Of a stretch of DNA of 64,000 nucleotides, positions 44,182 through 52,561 are shown piece by piece. Origin of the DNA: JADJDM01 sp044352985 (GTDB lineage: Bacteria > Bacteroidota > Bacteroidia > B-17B0 > Aurantibacillaceae). The stretch is taken from the NCBI GenBank assembly GCA_044352985.1, contig JBILCU010000017.1, forward strand, positions 4,689-68,688. The letters run 5' to 3'. A program made the position numbers and the translations under genes. The notes beneath the pieces are model-generated. The model was given only the letters and a program-made list of their open reading frames with translations. It was not told the DNA's origin and did not search any database. Each line of letters opens with the position of its first letter. The first letter of the stretch is position 1.

Positions 44182-47100
44182 TTTGTATTTAAAGTATTAC
44201 TAAAGTTATTTAAATATATATTTACCTTTTGTTTATAATAAGGGTTTAGAGAAGCCGGAACTGTTTTTAGCAATTCCAATTCTTGCTCTTTTAATCGTTT
44301 ATACTCTAAAAAAAGATTTTGGTTACTAAAATTTTCATTTTTTGATTCATTTGATTGTCTTTTTTCGTCCATTTCCCTCTCCCGCTCGGCTTTTTCGTGT
44401 TCTAAAAGTTTTGTTAAAATTTCTTGCTGACGCTTAATTGTTTCCTGTGTAATCATTTTATTCACCAAATCGGTTTCCGTTTCTTCCATTTTTTTGGCCA
44501 AATCACCTCCCGGCTCATTTCCTTCTTTTTTCTGAATTCCTTTCATGGCTTCCTGAATGGCTCTTCGAATGGCTTCTTGCTGTGCTGCCATTTTTGCAAA
44601 CTGCTCGCTATTTCCTCCTGGCATCATTCCTCCATTCCCGGTTTTTCCTCCTGGTTTGTTGCCTTTTTGTTCTCCCGGTTTTTTACCATTCGGATTTTTG
44701 CCTTGTTCTTCAAGCATTTTTTTCATCTGTTCCAATTGTTTATTCAAGGATTGTTGCATTTCTCGAATATTGGATGTGCCTGGTTTTCCTTGTTTGCCAC
44801 CTGGTTTTTTGCAAGAACCACTTCCTGGTTTAGATTGCTGTTGTTTTTGTGCCTGCATTTGCATTTGCTCAAGCGATTCATTTAGCAACAAAGCAAGGTT
44901 ATTAATCGAAGTCATTGCATTTTGTTCTCTCACCAATGCTTCACCGGTTTGTCTTTCGGCAAGAGCTGCAATGGCTTTTTTCATATTCATTTGAATGGCT
45001 GATATTTCACGGTTGATGGAGGCAGAAACCATAGGATTTCTTTTGCTTAAAGCCAATAAAGAATCTTCAATCATTTTTGAATCGTCCTGCAATTTCTTTT
45101 GTTGCTGGGCAATTTTATTGTATTGAGGATCGTTAGTTTTTATCTTCTGCGATTTTTTGATCAATTCTTCTTCTTCAAACGAAACATGCATTAAATTTTC
45201 CATCACTTGCCTAAGTGATTGTATATCTTCTGAATTCTGATCCTGCTCCATTTGCTCCATTGCATTTTCCATTTTCTCGCTCATGCTTTTCATTTGTTTT
45301 GCTGCATTTTTCTGAGACTTGGAAGCATTTTTTTTGTTGTTCTGTTTCAATTGGTCACTAGCATTTTGCTGTTCCTTATCTACATTTTGTTCTTCCTCTT
45401 TCATATCCGGAATCATCATCGGATTTTCGAGTTCTTTATTAAGTTCATTTAATTCTTTTGCATCCTCTTTAACCTGATCAAATAACTTATTCAATTCTTC
45501 TTGTTTTGTATTCAGTTCTTTTGAATCGGAGTTTTTATTATCAGATTGATTAGAAAGTTCGTCTTGTTTTTTTGAAAGCTCATCTAATTTTTGGGCTAAA
45601 TTTTCCATTTTTTGCTGGGCTTCCATTTCCTTAAATTGTTCTAAGGTTCTGTCCAATTCTTTTTGAATGTCTTTGTTTGAAAGATCCATTTTTTCTAAGG
45701 TTTCCTGCACTTTATTCTTATCCATTTTCTCCATTAATTTCTGCAACTCTTCAAATAGTTTTTTCATCTCCGGAGTCATTATGTTTTCAAACAATTGTTC
45801 TAATTGCTGTTGCTTTTCAAGAATAGATTCATCAGGTTGCTGAAAACGATTTTGGTTCTGCTGATTGATGTCGTTTTGTTGTTGAATTTGCTGAATCTGT
45901 TCTTCCAGATTTTTTTGTTTATCTATTAAATTCTCCAACTTTTTTTTCTCTTCCCAACCCAATTGTTTTTTCTCTAATACATTTCTATTCAAGTCTGTAA
46001 TTTGTTTTTGTAAGTCTTTCGCTTTTTTAATGCTTTCGTCTAAATCATTTTTAATATCTTTATTTTTTTCAGAAAGTTGGTTTTCCATTTCCTCCAAAGT
46101 AGGCGCTTTAAAAGTGAGCAATTGAGATTTTGCCGATTTTGGTCCGTGCACTCCATCGTTATCAAACACTTCAAAATAATAATCAATTCTGTCGCCCGGT
46201 TTTAATTGTAATTTTTGAAAATCACTCGCAAATACAACGCTTTGCGAACTTGCATTTTTCTGAATAGATAATAATTCATTAGTTGATTTCACAGTAAGTT
46301 TTCCGCTCGAATCTTTTGAAGAAATGGTAGTAATAAACTGAAAACGATTAAAACCGTAATCATCTTTTATGTTTCCTGAAAAATAACTTATGCCTTCTCT
46401 TAATGAATCTTTTGTTTCGGACATCATAATTTCAGGATAAGCATCTTTTATAACCTGAATGGAATAATTTACAGAATCAATCCCTTTAGCAAATTGGTTA
46501 CCAGCCACTATGGCGTAATTGCTCGATTGAAGAAATAATCTGCTCAATGTAAATTCATTTTCTCTAACAGGTGAAATTCTCATATTGGTATCATCAAACA
46601 ACAATTGCAATTCGTTGGCATTTTTTGTGCGAAGTTTCCAGGTAATTTTTGTTCCTTCGGGCACAACCAAATCACCTGTATTAGCAATAGTTTCATCGCT
46701 TCTGTTTAAGTAAGCCGGATAATCCAACATGCACGAAAAATCGGATAAACTTGGTTTAGGTAGCACATTGAGTAAATACGAGTTTGAAGTGAACCCAGCT
46801 CCATTCAAACTAAATGGAATGGATGACTGAACATTTTTAAAGGTGTATGAAAAAGTAGAATTGCTTTCTTTTTTTAATTGGTATTCCGCTTGGTTAATTG
46901 TGATGAAAAGTTCATTCGGAAATTCGTCTCCACTCAACTCAACTTGCAAATCAAAATCCTTTTGCTGAAAACAATCTAAATTTTTGTTTTTGATAGTGAA
47001 ACGAAAAGGAGCTTGTTTCTCGAACGTACTAGTGTGATTAATGATTCGTTCGGAACCAATACTTAAAATTTTTGGTGCCACAATTGAGATAATCAAAAGT

Positions 47101-47591
47101 AGGAATAATGGAATGAGCGCATACTTTAAGTAGCGAATATTCTCCTTAAAATCAATGGCTGAAGTAAAAGCTAGCGGTTTTAATTCAATTATTTTTTGTT
47201 GAATGCCTGCTTGTAAAAGTTCTTGTGAATAAACATCTGATTTGTTTTGTTGAAGTTGAAGTACATTCAATAATTTATCCTGAACACTACCGAAATGCTT
47301 ACCAATTATTGTTGCTGCTTCTTCATGGGAAATTACTTTACCTAATTTGTTAAGTTTTAAAAGCGGCAGAACAATAAAATTAAAAACCACATAAAAACCA
47401 CTTAGTAAAAAGGTATAAAATAAAACAGTTCTTATTTCTATTCCAAATTCACCAAAATACTCGGCTGTGATTACGAACAAAAAAAGTAAAACTAATATAC
47501 CTGAGGAATAAATAACTCCTTTCAGCAGTTGGTTTTTGTAAAACTTTCTGATGAATTCATCTAACTTATTAATAATGATCTTTTGCTCCAC
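44178..47591 (-). CDS. DUF4175-family large coiled-coil membrane protein
   Basis: The 1137-residue protein has three N-terminal membrane helices (about residues 22-45, 55-78 and 150-172) and then beta-rich repeats with DYPAYLNR and PEIMMSETKDS (about 175-480). A very long helical region follows (about 490-960), extremely rich in Gln, Lys, Glu and Asn. A Pro/Gly-Lys-rich patch lies near 930-1010, and the C-terminal tail is basic. The layout fits DUF4175, a Bacteroidota family of unknown function. The start is a GTG at 47591. It overlaps the ATPase gene by 4 bp, so the two are one operon ending in the terminator before ybeY. The helical part could span the periplasm or the cell envelope. Confidence 0.82.
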   Translation of the reverse strand: MEQKIIINKLDEFIRKFYKNQLLKGVIYSSGILVLLFLFVITAEYFGEFGIEIRTVLFYTFLLSGFYVVFNFIVLPLLKLNKLGKVISHEEAATIIGKHFGSVQDKLLNVLQLQQNKSDVYSQELLQAGIQQKIIELKPLAFTSAIDFKENIRYLKYALIPLFLLLIISIVAPKILSIGSERIINHTSTFEKQAPFRFTIKNKNLDCFQQKDFDLQVELSGDEFPNELFITINQAEYQLKKESNSTFSYTFKNVQSSIPFSLNGAGFTSNSYLLNVLPKPSLSDFSCMLDYPAYLNRSDETIANTGDLVVPEGTKITWKLRTKNANELQLLFDDTNMRISPVRENEFTLSRLFLQSSNYAIVAGNQFAKGIDSVNYSIQVIKDAYPEIMMSETKDSLREGISYFSGNIKDDYGFNRFQFITTISSKDSSGKLTVKSTNELLSIQKNASSQSVVFASDFQKLQLKPGDRIDYYFEVFDNDGVHGPKSAKSQLLTFKAPTLEEMENQLSEKNKDIKNDLDESIKKAKDLQKQITDLNRNVLEKKQLGWEEKKKLENLIDKQKNLEEQIQQIQQQNDINQQNQNRFQQPDESILEKQQQLEQLFENIMTPEMKKLFEELQKLMEKMDKNKVQETLEKMDLSNKDIQKELDRTLEQFKEMEAQQKMENLAQKLDELSKKQDELSNQSDNKNSDSKELNTKQEELNKLFDQVKEDAKELNELNKELENPMMIPDMKEEEQNVDKEQQNASDQLKQNNKKNASKSQKNAAKQMKSMSEKMENAMEQMEQDQNSEDIQSLRQVMENLMHVSFEEEELIKKSQKIKTNDPQYNKIAQQQKKLQDDSKMIEDSLLALSKRNPMVSASINREISAIQMNMKKAIAALAERQTGEALVREQNAMTSINNLALLLNESLEQMQMQAQKQQQSKPGSGSCKKPGGKQGKPGTSNIREMQQSLNKQLEQMKKMLEEQGKNPNGKKPGEQKGNKPGGKTGNGGMMPGGNSEQFAKMAAQQEAIRRAIQEAMKGIQKKEGNEPGGDLAKKMEETETDLVNKMITQETIKRQQEILTKLLEHEKAEREREMDEKRQSNESKNENFSNQNLFLEYKRLKEQELELLKTVPASLNPYYKQKVNIYLNNFSNTLNTK

Positions 47592-47683
47592 TAATCAAAT
47601 TTAATCCGAAGGTTAAATTTAGTCAAAATACTGCAGCTTTAATTATCTAAAAATTAAAATTTCATAAATTCTACCATTTAAAC

Positions 47684-48769
47684 TCATTTAACAGGTCTTC
47701 TATACGATACAACCTGGCTTTTTGGAAAAGGTTTAAGACAAACAGATCCATCCTGATTTCCCCCATAAGCATAAATCAAATGATTTAATTTATCTTCTCT
47801 AACATAAAAGGCTACATGTCCCTGCCAACCATTTTTTTTCCCTCTCCAAAAAACAACTACATCACCAGGTAAAGGATTTTTTATTTCTATACCGGTTTTT
47901 AACCAATCCTTTGCCAATAACGAATGGGAATAGTTATATCCATTTTTCTTTAAGCAATAATTTACAAATGCAGCGCACCAACTTATGTCATCGTCGTGAA
48001 TACACTTAAAACCAATATCATGAAAAAACTCAATAATCTGAGGATTATTTTTTTTATTCGGATAACGGCTCACGCAATTATACTGAAATGCAGTTTTAAG
48101 CACTATTTTTTGATCAATAGTTAATTTGGCATCACACATTTTTTCAATTGTATCTGCAAGATAAATTGTTTCTATTTTTTCTTTTACATAAATCAATTGA
48201 TTGTTTGTTTTTACATCATTAATTTTATTCACCAATACAGAATCCTTAATCTTTTTTTGAATTTGATTTCGGTTAAATTCTTCTAATTTATAAACCTTGT
48301 AAATTTCAGCTGTGTCACCATAAATTGCAATCAATGTTTCTAAGCGTTTAATTGATTTATTTGGAAATTTCTTGATTTCTTCCTCAGAAAACTCAATCGC
48401 TTTATCTTTAATTTTAGATAAAACCGACGAATCAGCAGAAGTTAAAGTCAATACATGATCATCTCTTTTTAATCTAGATATTTTTAAATAATTCAAAACA
48501 CGATCTAAAACAGTAAGCTTCAATTGTTGTTCCTGAATTTTAAATAAGCTCAATGCATAACAATAGCTAATTAATGGCGAGGTGTTTTGACCTTGTAAAT
48601 TATTTTTAGCAATTAAAAAACTACGCTGGTATTTTCCTTTTTGGTAATTATTTTTTACCCTAAATTCATTAATTGTAAGATCTTTTGCAATTAGCAAACT
48701 ATATAAAAAAAACACCATTATTGTTACCCCTAATCTCATATGTATAATTCTAAAATGTTGGAAATTCAA
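47684..48769 (-). CDS. exported CHAP/NlpC-like peptidoglycan amidase (TIGR02594-type)
   Basis: The 361-residue protein begins with a signal peptide or anchor (RLGVTIMVFFLYSLLIAKD); either the ATG at 48769 or that at 48739 may be used. The middle is helical and charged. The last about 115 residues match the TIGR02594/CHAP-type cysteine peptidase domain: the nucleophile in DDDISWCAAFVNYCLKK, then LLAKDWLKTG, PGDVVVFWRG and the catalytic His in GWQGHVAFYV, ending in GGNQDGSVC. Such domains cleave peptidoglycan cross-peptides. No immunity or partner gene is adjacent. The divergent upstream region (281 bp) is AT-rich. Confidence 0.8.
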   Translation of the reverse strand: MNFQHFRIIHMRLGVTIMVFFLYSLLIAKDLTINEFRVKNNYQKGKYQRSFLIAKNNLQGQNTSPLISYCYALSLFKIQEQQLKLTVLDRVLNYLKISRLKRDDHVLTLTSADSSVLSKIKDKAIEFSEEEIKKFPNKSIKRLETLIAIYGDTAEIYKVYKLEEFNRNQIQKKIKDSVLVNKINDVKTNNQLIYVKEKIETIYLADTIEKMCDAKLTIDQKIVLKTAFQYNCVSRYPNKKNNPQIIEFFHDIGFKCIHDDDISWCAAFVNYCLKKNGYNYSHSLLAKDWLKTGIEIKNPLPGDVVVFWRGKKNGWQGHVAFYVREDKLNHLIYAYGGNQDGSVCLKPFPKSQVVSYRRPVK

Positions 48770-49009
48770 TTCATAATTAAACAGCTTAAGTTTAATTAAA
48801 CAGTATTAACAGGACTTCTTAAAAAACATATATAATACAATTGCTTATCTTACTTTTATAACGCAATTCCTTTAAAAGAATTACAATGAAAATTTAGATT
48901 ATCTAATTTTATTTTATGGAATAAAATTTTAGGCTACCATTTTAAAGTTCAATTAGTGTTGATGATAACTTAAATCGTAGATTCGTTTTTAAAATCAAAT
49001 CAAATACTT

Positions 49010-49017
49010 TATTTTTG
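49010..49017 (+). promoter_or_regulatory. candidate -7 element of the M49 peptidase gene
   Basis: TATTTTTG matches TAnnTTTG 33 bp before the ATG. No good TTTG is found about 19 bp upstream, so only the -7 element is supported. Confidence 0.35.
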
Positions 49018-49050
49018 ATTTCCTTAAAATTGTACTATTAAAAAAACTAT

Positions 49051-51150
49051 ATGATTAAAAAGAGCAACCTTAAATTTATTCCACTAGCATTAGTTTTCAT
49101 TGCGTGCCAAAACAATCAAAAAGACATCAGTGAAATTTCAGATCTTCAGGTAACAGATACTTTAAAAAACATTACTGTAGATTCAACATCTGCATTTCAA
49201 TTTCAAGCGGAGCAATTTGCTGATTTAAGAATATTACGCTACCAGGTTCCAGGCTTTGAGGAATTATCCTTACAGCAAAAAACATTAATTTATTATTTAT
49301 ATGAAGCAGCCTTGTGCGGAAGAGATATTTTGTGGGATCAGAACTACAAATATAATTTAACGGTACGTAAAACCATTGAAACCATTTACAACAGTTATAA
49401 TGGAGAAAGAACAAACGAAGAATTTAAAAAGTTTGAAGTGTATGCTAAACGCGTATGGTTTTCAAATGGAATACATCATCATTACAGTAGCGATAAAATA
49501 CAACCTGAATTTTCTAAAGAATATTTCACCGATTTAATTTCAAAATCCAATTCTGCAGACTTACCATTTGCTAATGGTGAAACTTTGGTTCAGTTTGAGC
49601 AACGAATTTCTGACATTGTATTTAATCCAACTCTTGCTGCAAAAAAAGTAAACCTCGATCCTAAATTTGATTTAGTTTCCTCATCAGCTGTAAATTATTA
49701 CGAAGGCTTAACCCAAAAAGAAGCAGAAGATTTTTATAAAGATGCCAACAAATTAAACGGCAAAACACCGGTTATGGCTGGATTAAATTCTAAACTGATT
49801 AAAGAAAACGGCAAACTGGTTGAGAAAACCTGGAAACTTGGAGGCATGTATAATTCAGCCATTGAGCGAATTATTTTGTGGCTAGAAAAAGCCGTTCCGT
49901 TTACTGAAAACGAAACTCAAAAAGATGCATTGGTAAAACTCCTCAATTTTTATAAATCAGGAAGTTTAAAAGATTTTGATACTTACAGCATTGCTTGGGC
50001 AAAAGATACCCAATCTGCAGTTGATGTGGTTAATGGATTTATTGAAACTTATAACGATCCAATTGGTTATAAAGGAACTTATGAAGCGATTGTATCAGTA
50101 AAAGATATGGAAGCATCTAAGCGAATAAAAACGATTGGTGATAATGCGCAGTGGTTTGAGGACAACTCCCCTATTCTTTCTGAACACAAAAAGAAAAATG
50201 TTACAGGTATTGCAGCTAAAGTAATTAATGTTGTTATAGAAAGTGGTGACGCTGCCCCTGCAACACCAATTGGAATTAATCTTCCAAATAATGAATGGAT
50301 AAGAGAACAACATGGTTCAAAATCTGTAAACTTGGGTAACATTGTTGAAGCATACGACAGAGCTTCTGGATCAGGTGTTGTGAATGAATTTTATTTAGGA
50401 ACGGATGTTCAAGAGAGAGTAAAAAACTATGCTTCATTGGCAGATAAACTACACACCGACATGCATGAAGTAATTGGTCATGCTTCTGGTAAAATTGAAG
50501 AAGGAATTGACCAGCCATCTGCAACACTTAAAAACTATGCATCTACTTTAGAAGAAGCAAGGGCAGACTTAGTTGCTTTATACTATTTGTATAATCAAAA
50601 ACTAGTTGACCTAGGCGTTATGCCTTCATTAGATTATGGAAAAGCTTCTTATGACGAATACATTACCAAAGGTTTAATCGTCCAATTATCCAGATTAAAA
50701 TTAGGCAATAATATTGAAGAAGCACATATGCGTAATCGTCAACTTGTTTCTGCATGGGTATATGAAAAAGGAAAAAAAGAAAATGTAATTGAAAAAGTTT
50801 CTAAAGATAATAAAACGTATTTTGTAGTTAAGGATTACAACAAAATGAGATCATTGTTTGGTGATTTGCTACGTGAAATCCAACGTATCAAATCAAAAGG
50901 AGATTACAAAGCAGGAAGAGATTTAGTTGAAAATTACGGAGTAAAAGTAGATCCTGCATTGCATAAAGAAGTTTTGGCGCGTTACGAAAAACTAAACATC
51001 GCACCATATGCAGGATTTATACAGCCACGCTTAGTTCCTGTTTTGGATGGAGATAAAATCATTGATGTGAAAATTGAATATCCAAGTGATTTTACCCAAC
51101 AAATGCTTTACTACGGAAAAAATTATGGATTGCTTCCGGCTGTTAATTAA
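49051..51150 (+). CDS. M49 (dipeptidyl-peptidase III-like) metallopeptidase lipoprotein
   Basis: This zinc peptidase of family M49 removes dipeptides from the N-terminus of short peptides. The zinc motif HExxxH is His472-Glu473-Val-Ile-Gly-His477, and the second motif EEARAD (501-506) supplies the third ligand Glu502. The pattern is as in human DPP3 (HELLGH, EECRAE). The N-terminus LKFIPLALVFIACQNN is a lipoprotein signal with Cys19, so this enzyme should be membrane-anchored outside the cytoplasm, unlike the cytosolic eukaryotic form. Length (699 aa) is normal for bacterial members, which databases sometimes mislabel as dihydrofolate reductase. It stands alone. Confidence 0.9.
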   Translation: MIKKSNLKFIPLALVFIACQNNQKDISEISDLQVTDTLKNITVDSTSAFQFQAEQFADLRILRYQVPGFEELSLQQKTLIYYLYEAALCGRDILWDQNYKYNLTVRKTIETIYNSYNGERTNEEFKKFEVYAKRVWFSNGIHHHYSSDKIQPEFSKEYFTDLISKSNSADLPFANGETLVQFEQRISDIVFNPTLAAKKVNLDPKFDLVSSSAVNYYEGLTQKEAEDFYKDANKLNGKTPVMAGLNSKLIKENGKLVEKTWKLGGMYNSAIERIILWLEKAVPFTENETQKDALVKLLNFYKSGSLKDFDTYSIAWAKDTQSAVDVVNGFIETYNDPIGYKGTYEAIVSVKDMEASKRIKTIGDNAQWFEDNSPILSEHKKKNVTGIAAKVINVVIESGDAAPATPIGINLPNNEWIREQHGSKSVNLGNIVEAYDRASGSGVVNEFYLGTDVQERVKNYASLADKLHTDMHEVIGHASGKIEEGIDQPSATLKNYASTLEEARADLVALYYLYNQKLVDLGVMPSLDYGKASYDEYITKGLIVQLSRLKLGNNIEEAHMRNRQLVSAWVYEKGKKENVIEKVSKDNKTYFVVKDYNKMRSLFGDLLREIQRIKSKGDYKAGRDLVENYGVKVDPALHKEVLARYEKLNIAPYAGFIQPRLVPVLDGDKIIDVKIEYPSDFTQQMLYYGKNYGLLPAVN

Positions 51151-51254
51151 ATAAAGGTTTGAATTTCTGATTTTAGATTTTAAATTTCAGAATTAATAAA
51201 AACTGAAGCTATATTTTTTCACTATAAATTTTAATGGTAGGATAAATAAAAAAA

Positions 51255-52484
51255 ATGACAACAAAAAATAAAATTTTTACACCTTACCAACTTTTTGTTG
51301 TTGTAATCCTTGCTATACTTCAATTTACTGTAGTATTGGATTTTATGGTGCTATCACCTTTAAGTGATATCCTCATTAAAGATTTAAAAGTTAATACCAC
51401 TCAGTTTTCTCTGGTTGTTTCATCATATGCATTCAGTGCGGGTATTTCAGGTTTTTTAACTGCAGGTTTTGCCGATAAGTTTGATCGAAAAAAACTCTTA
51501 TTGTTTTTTTATTCGGGTTTTATTTTAGCAACACTGTTATGCGGCTTAGCACCTGATTACAAATTACTGCTTTTTGCACGTATTCTAACCGGACTTTTTG
51601 GCGGCGTAATTTCCTCTATTTCATACGCCATCATTACCGATTTATTTGCCATGGAAATACGCGGAAGAGTAATGGGTTTTATACAAATGGCATTTGCAGC
51701 TAGTCAGGTAATAGGCATTCCTGTTGGTTTATTATTAGCAAATCGATTTGGATGGCATTCGCCTTTTATTATGATAGTTGCTTTAAGTTTGGTAATGATT
51801 AGTCTTGTATCTTTTAAATTAAAACCTGTGGATGCACATTTGGCTACAAAATCAGAAAAGAAACCTTTTAAGCATTTATTTGCAACCATTACCAATTCAA
51901 ATTATCTCAAGGGTTTTGCCGCAACATGTTTATTGGCAACCGGAGGCTTTATGCTCAATCAATTTGGCGGGGCATATACCATCAATAATTTACAATTAAG
52001 CCAAAACCAATTGCCTTTATTATTTGGAATAACGGGTATATTCTCCATTATAGCCGGCCCACTTATTGGAAAAATAAGTGACAAGCAAGGCAAATACAAG
52101 ATATTTCTAATAGGTTCACTATTTTGTATGCTAATGGTTGGCATTTATACGCAGTTAGGTCCATCTCCTTTTTGGAAAGTATTATTGGTTCAAATTTTCC
52201 TTTTCATTTTTGTTTCAGCACGAATGATTCCATCACAAGCTTTAATGTCAGGCGTGCCAGAACCAAAAGACAGAGGCGCTTTCATGAGCATTAACTCATC
52301 AGTTCAGTATCTTGCCGGTGGTGTTTCTGCTTATGCAGCAGGATTTATTGTTTATCAGGATAAAACTGGTGTTTTTTATCATTACGAGCAATTAGGTTAT
52401 GTTGTTATTGCAAGTATGATCTTCAGTAGTATAATGATGTACTTCATCCATAAAATGGTGATAAAGAAAAACAAAATGAGCTAA
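51255..52484 (+). CDS. MFS transporter (DHA1-type exporter)
   Basis: The 409-residue inner-membrane protein has 12 predicted helices. The MFS motif between helices 2 and 3 is GFADKFDRKKLLLFFY, and the helix-4 arginine region is FARILTGLFGGVISSISYAI. GIPVGLLLANRFGWHSPFI around helix 5 fits the drug:proton antiporter motif C, which supports an efflux role. A second GKISDKQGKYK loop marks the middle of the second half. Substrate is unknown. The gene has no adjacent regulator and lies alone between the peptidase and the FG-GAP protein. Confidence 0.88.
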   Translation: MTTKNKIFTPYQLFVVVILAILQFTVVLDFMVLSPLSDILIKDLKVNTTQFSLVVSSYAFSAGISGFLTAGFADKFDRKKLLLFFYSGFILATLLCGLAPDYKLLLFARILTGLFGGVISSISYAIITDLFAMEIRGRVMGFIQMAFAASQVIGIPVGLLLANRFGWHSPFIMIVALSLVMISLVSFKLKPVDAHLATKSEKKPFKHLFATITNSNYLKGFAATCLLATGGFMLNQFGGAYTINNLQLSQNQLPLLFGITGIFSIIAGPLIGKISDKQGKYKIFLIGSLFCMLMVGIYTQLGPSPFWKVLLVQIFLFIFVSARMIPSQALMSGVPEPKDRGAFMSINSSVQYLAGGVSAYAAGFIVYQDKTGVFYHYEQLGYVVIASMIFSSIMMYFIHKMVIKKNKMS

Positions 52485-52561
52485 AATCAATACTTTATTA
52501 CCGTACAATACTTTAAAATTAAAATGTAATTCACTAATTTTATTATCTTGATACTAAAACT

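Noticed and set aside
51163..51200. Inverted pair after the M49 peptidase gene
   Set aside because: It is very AU-rich with an irregular stem and no T-run, so it is not convincing as a terminator.
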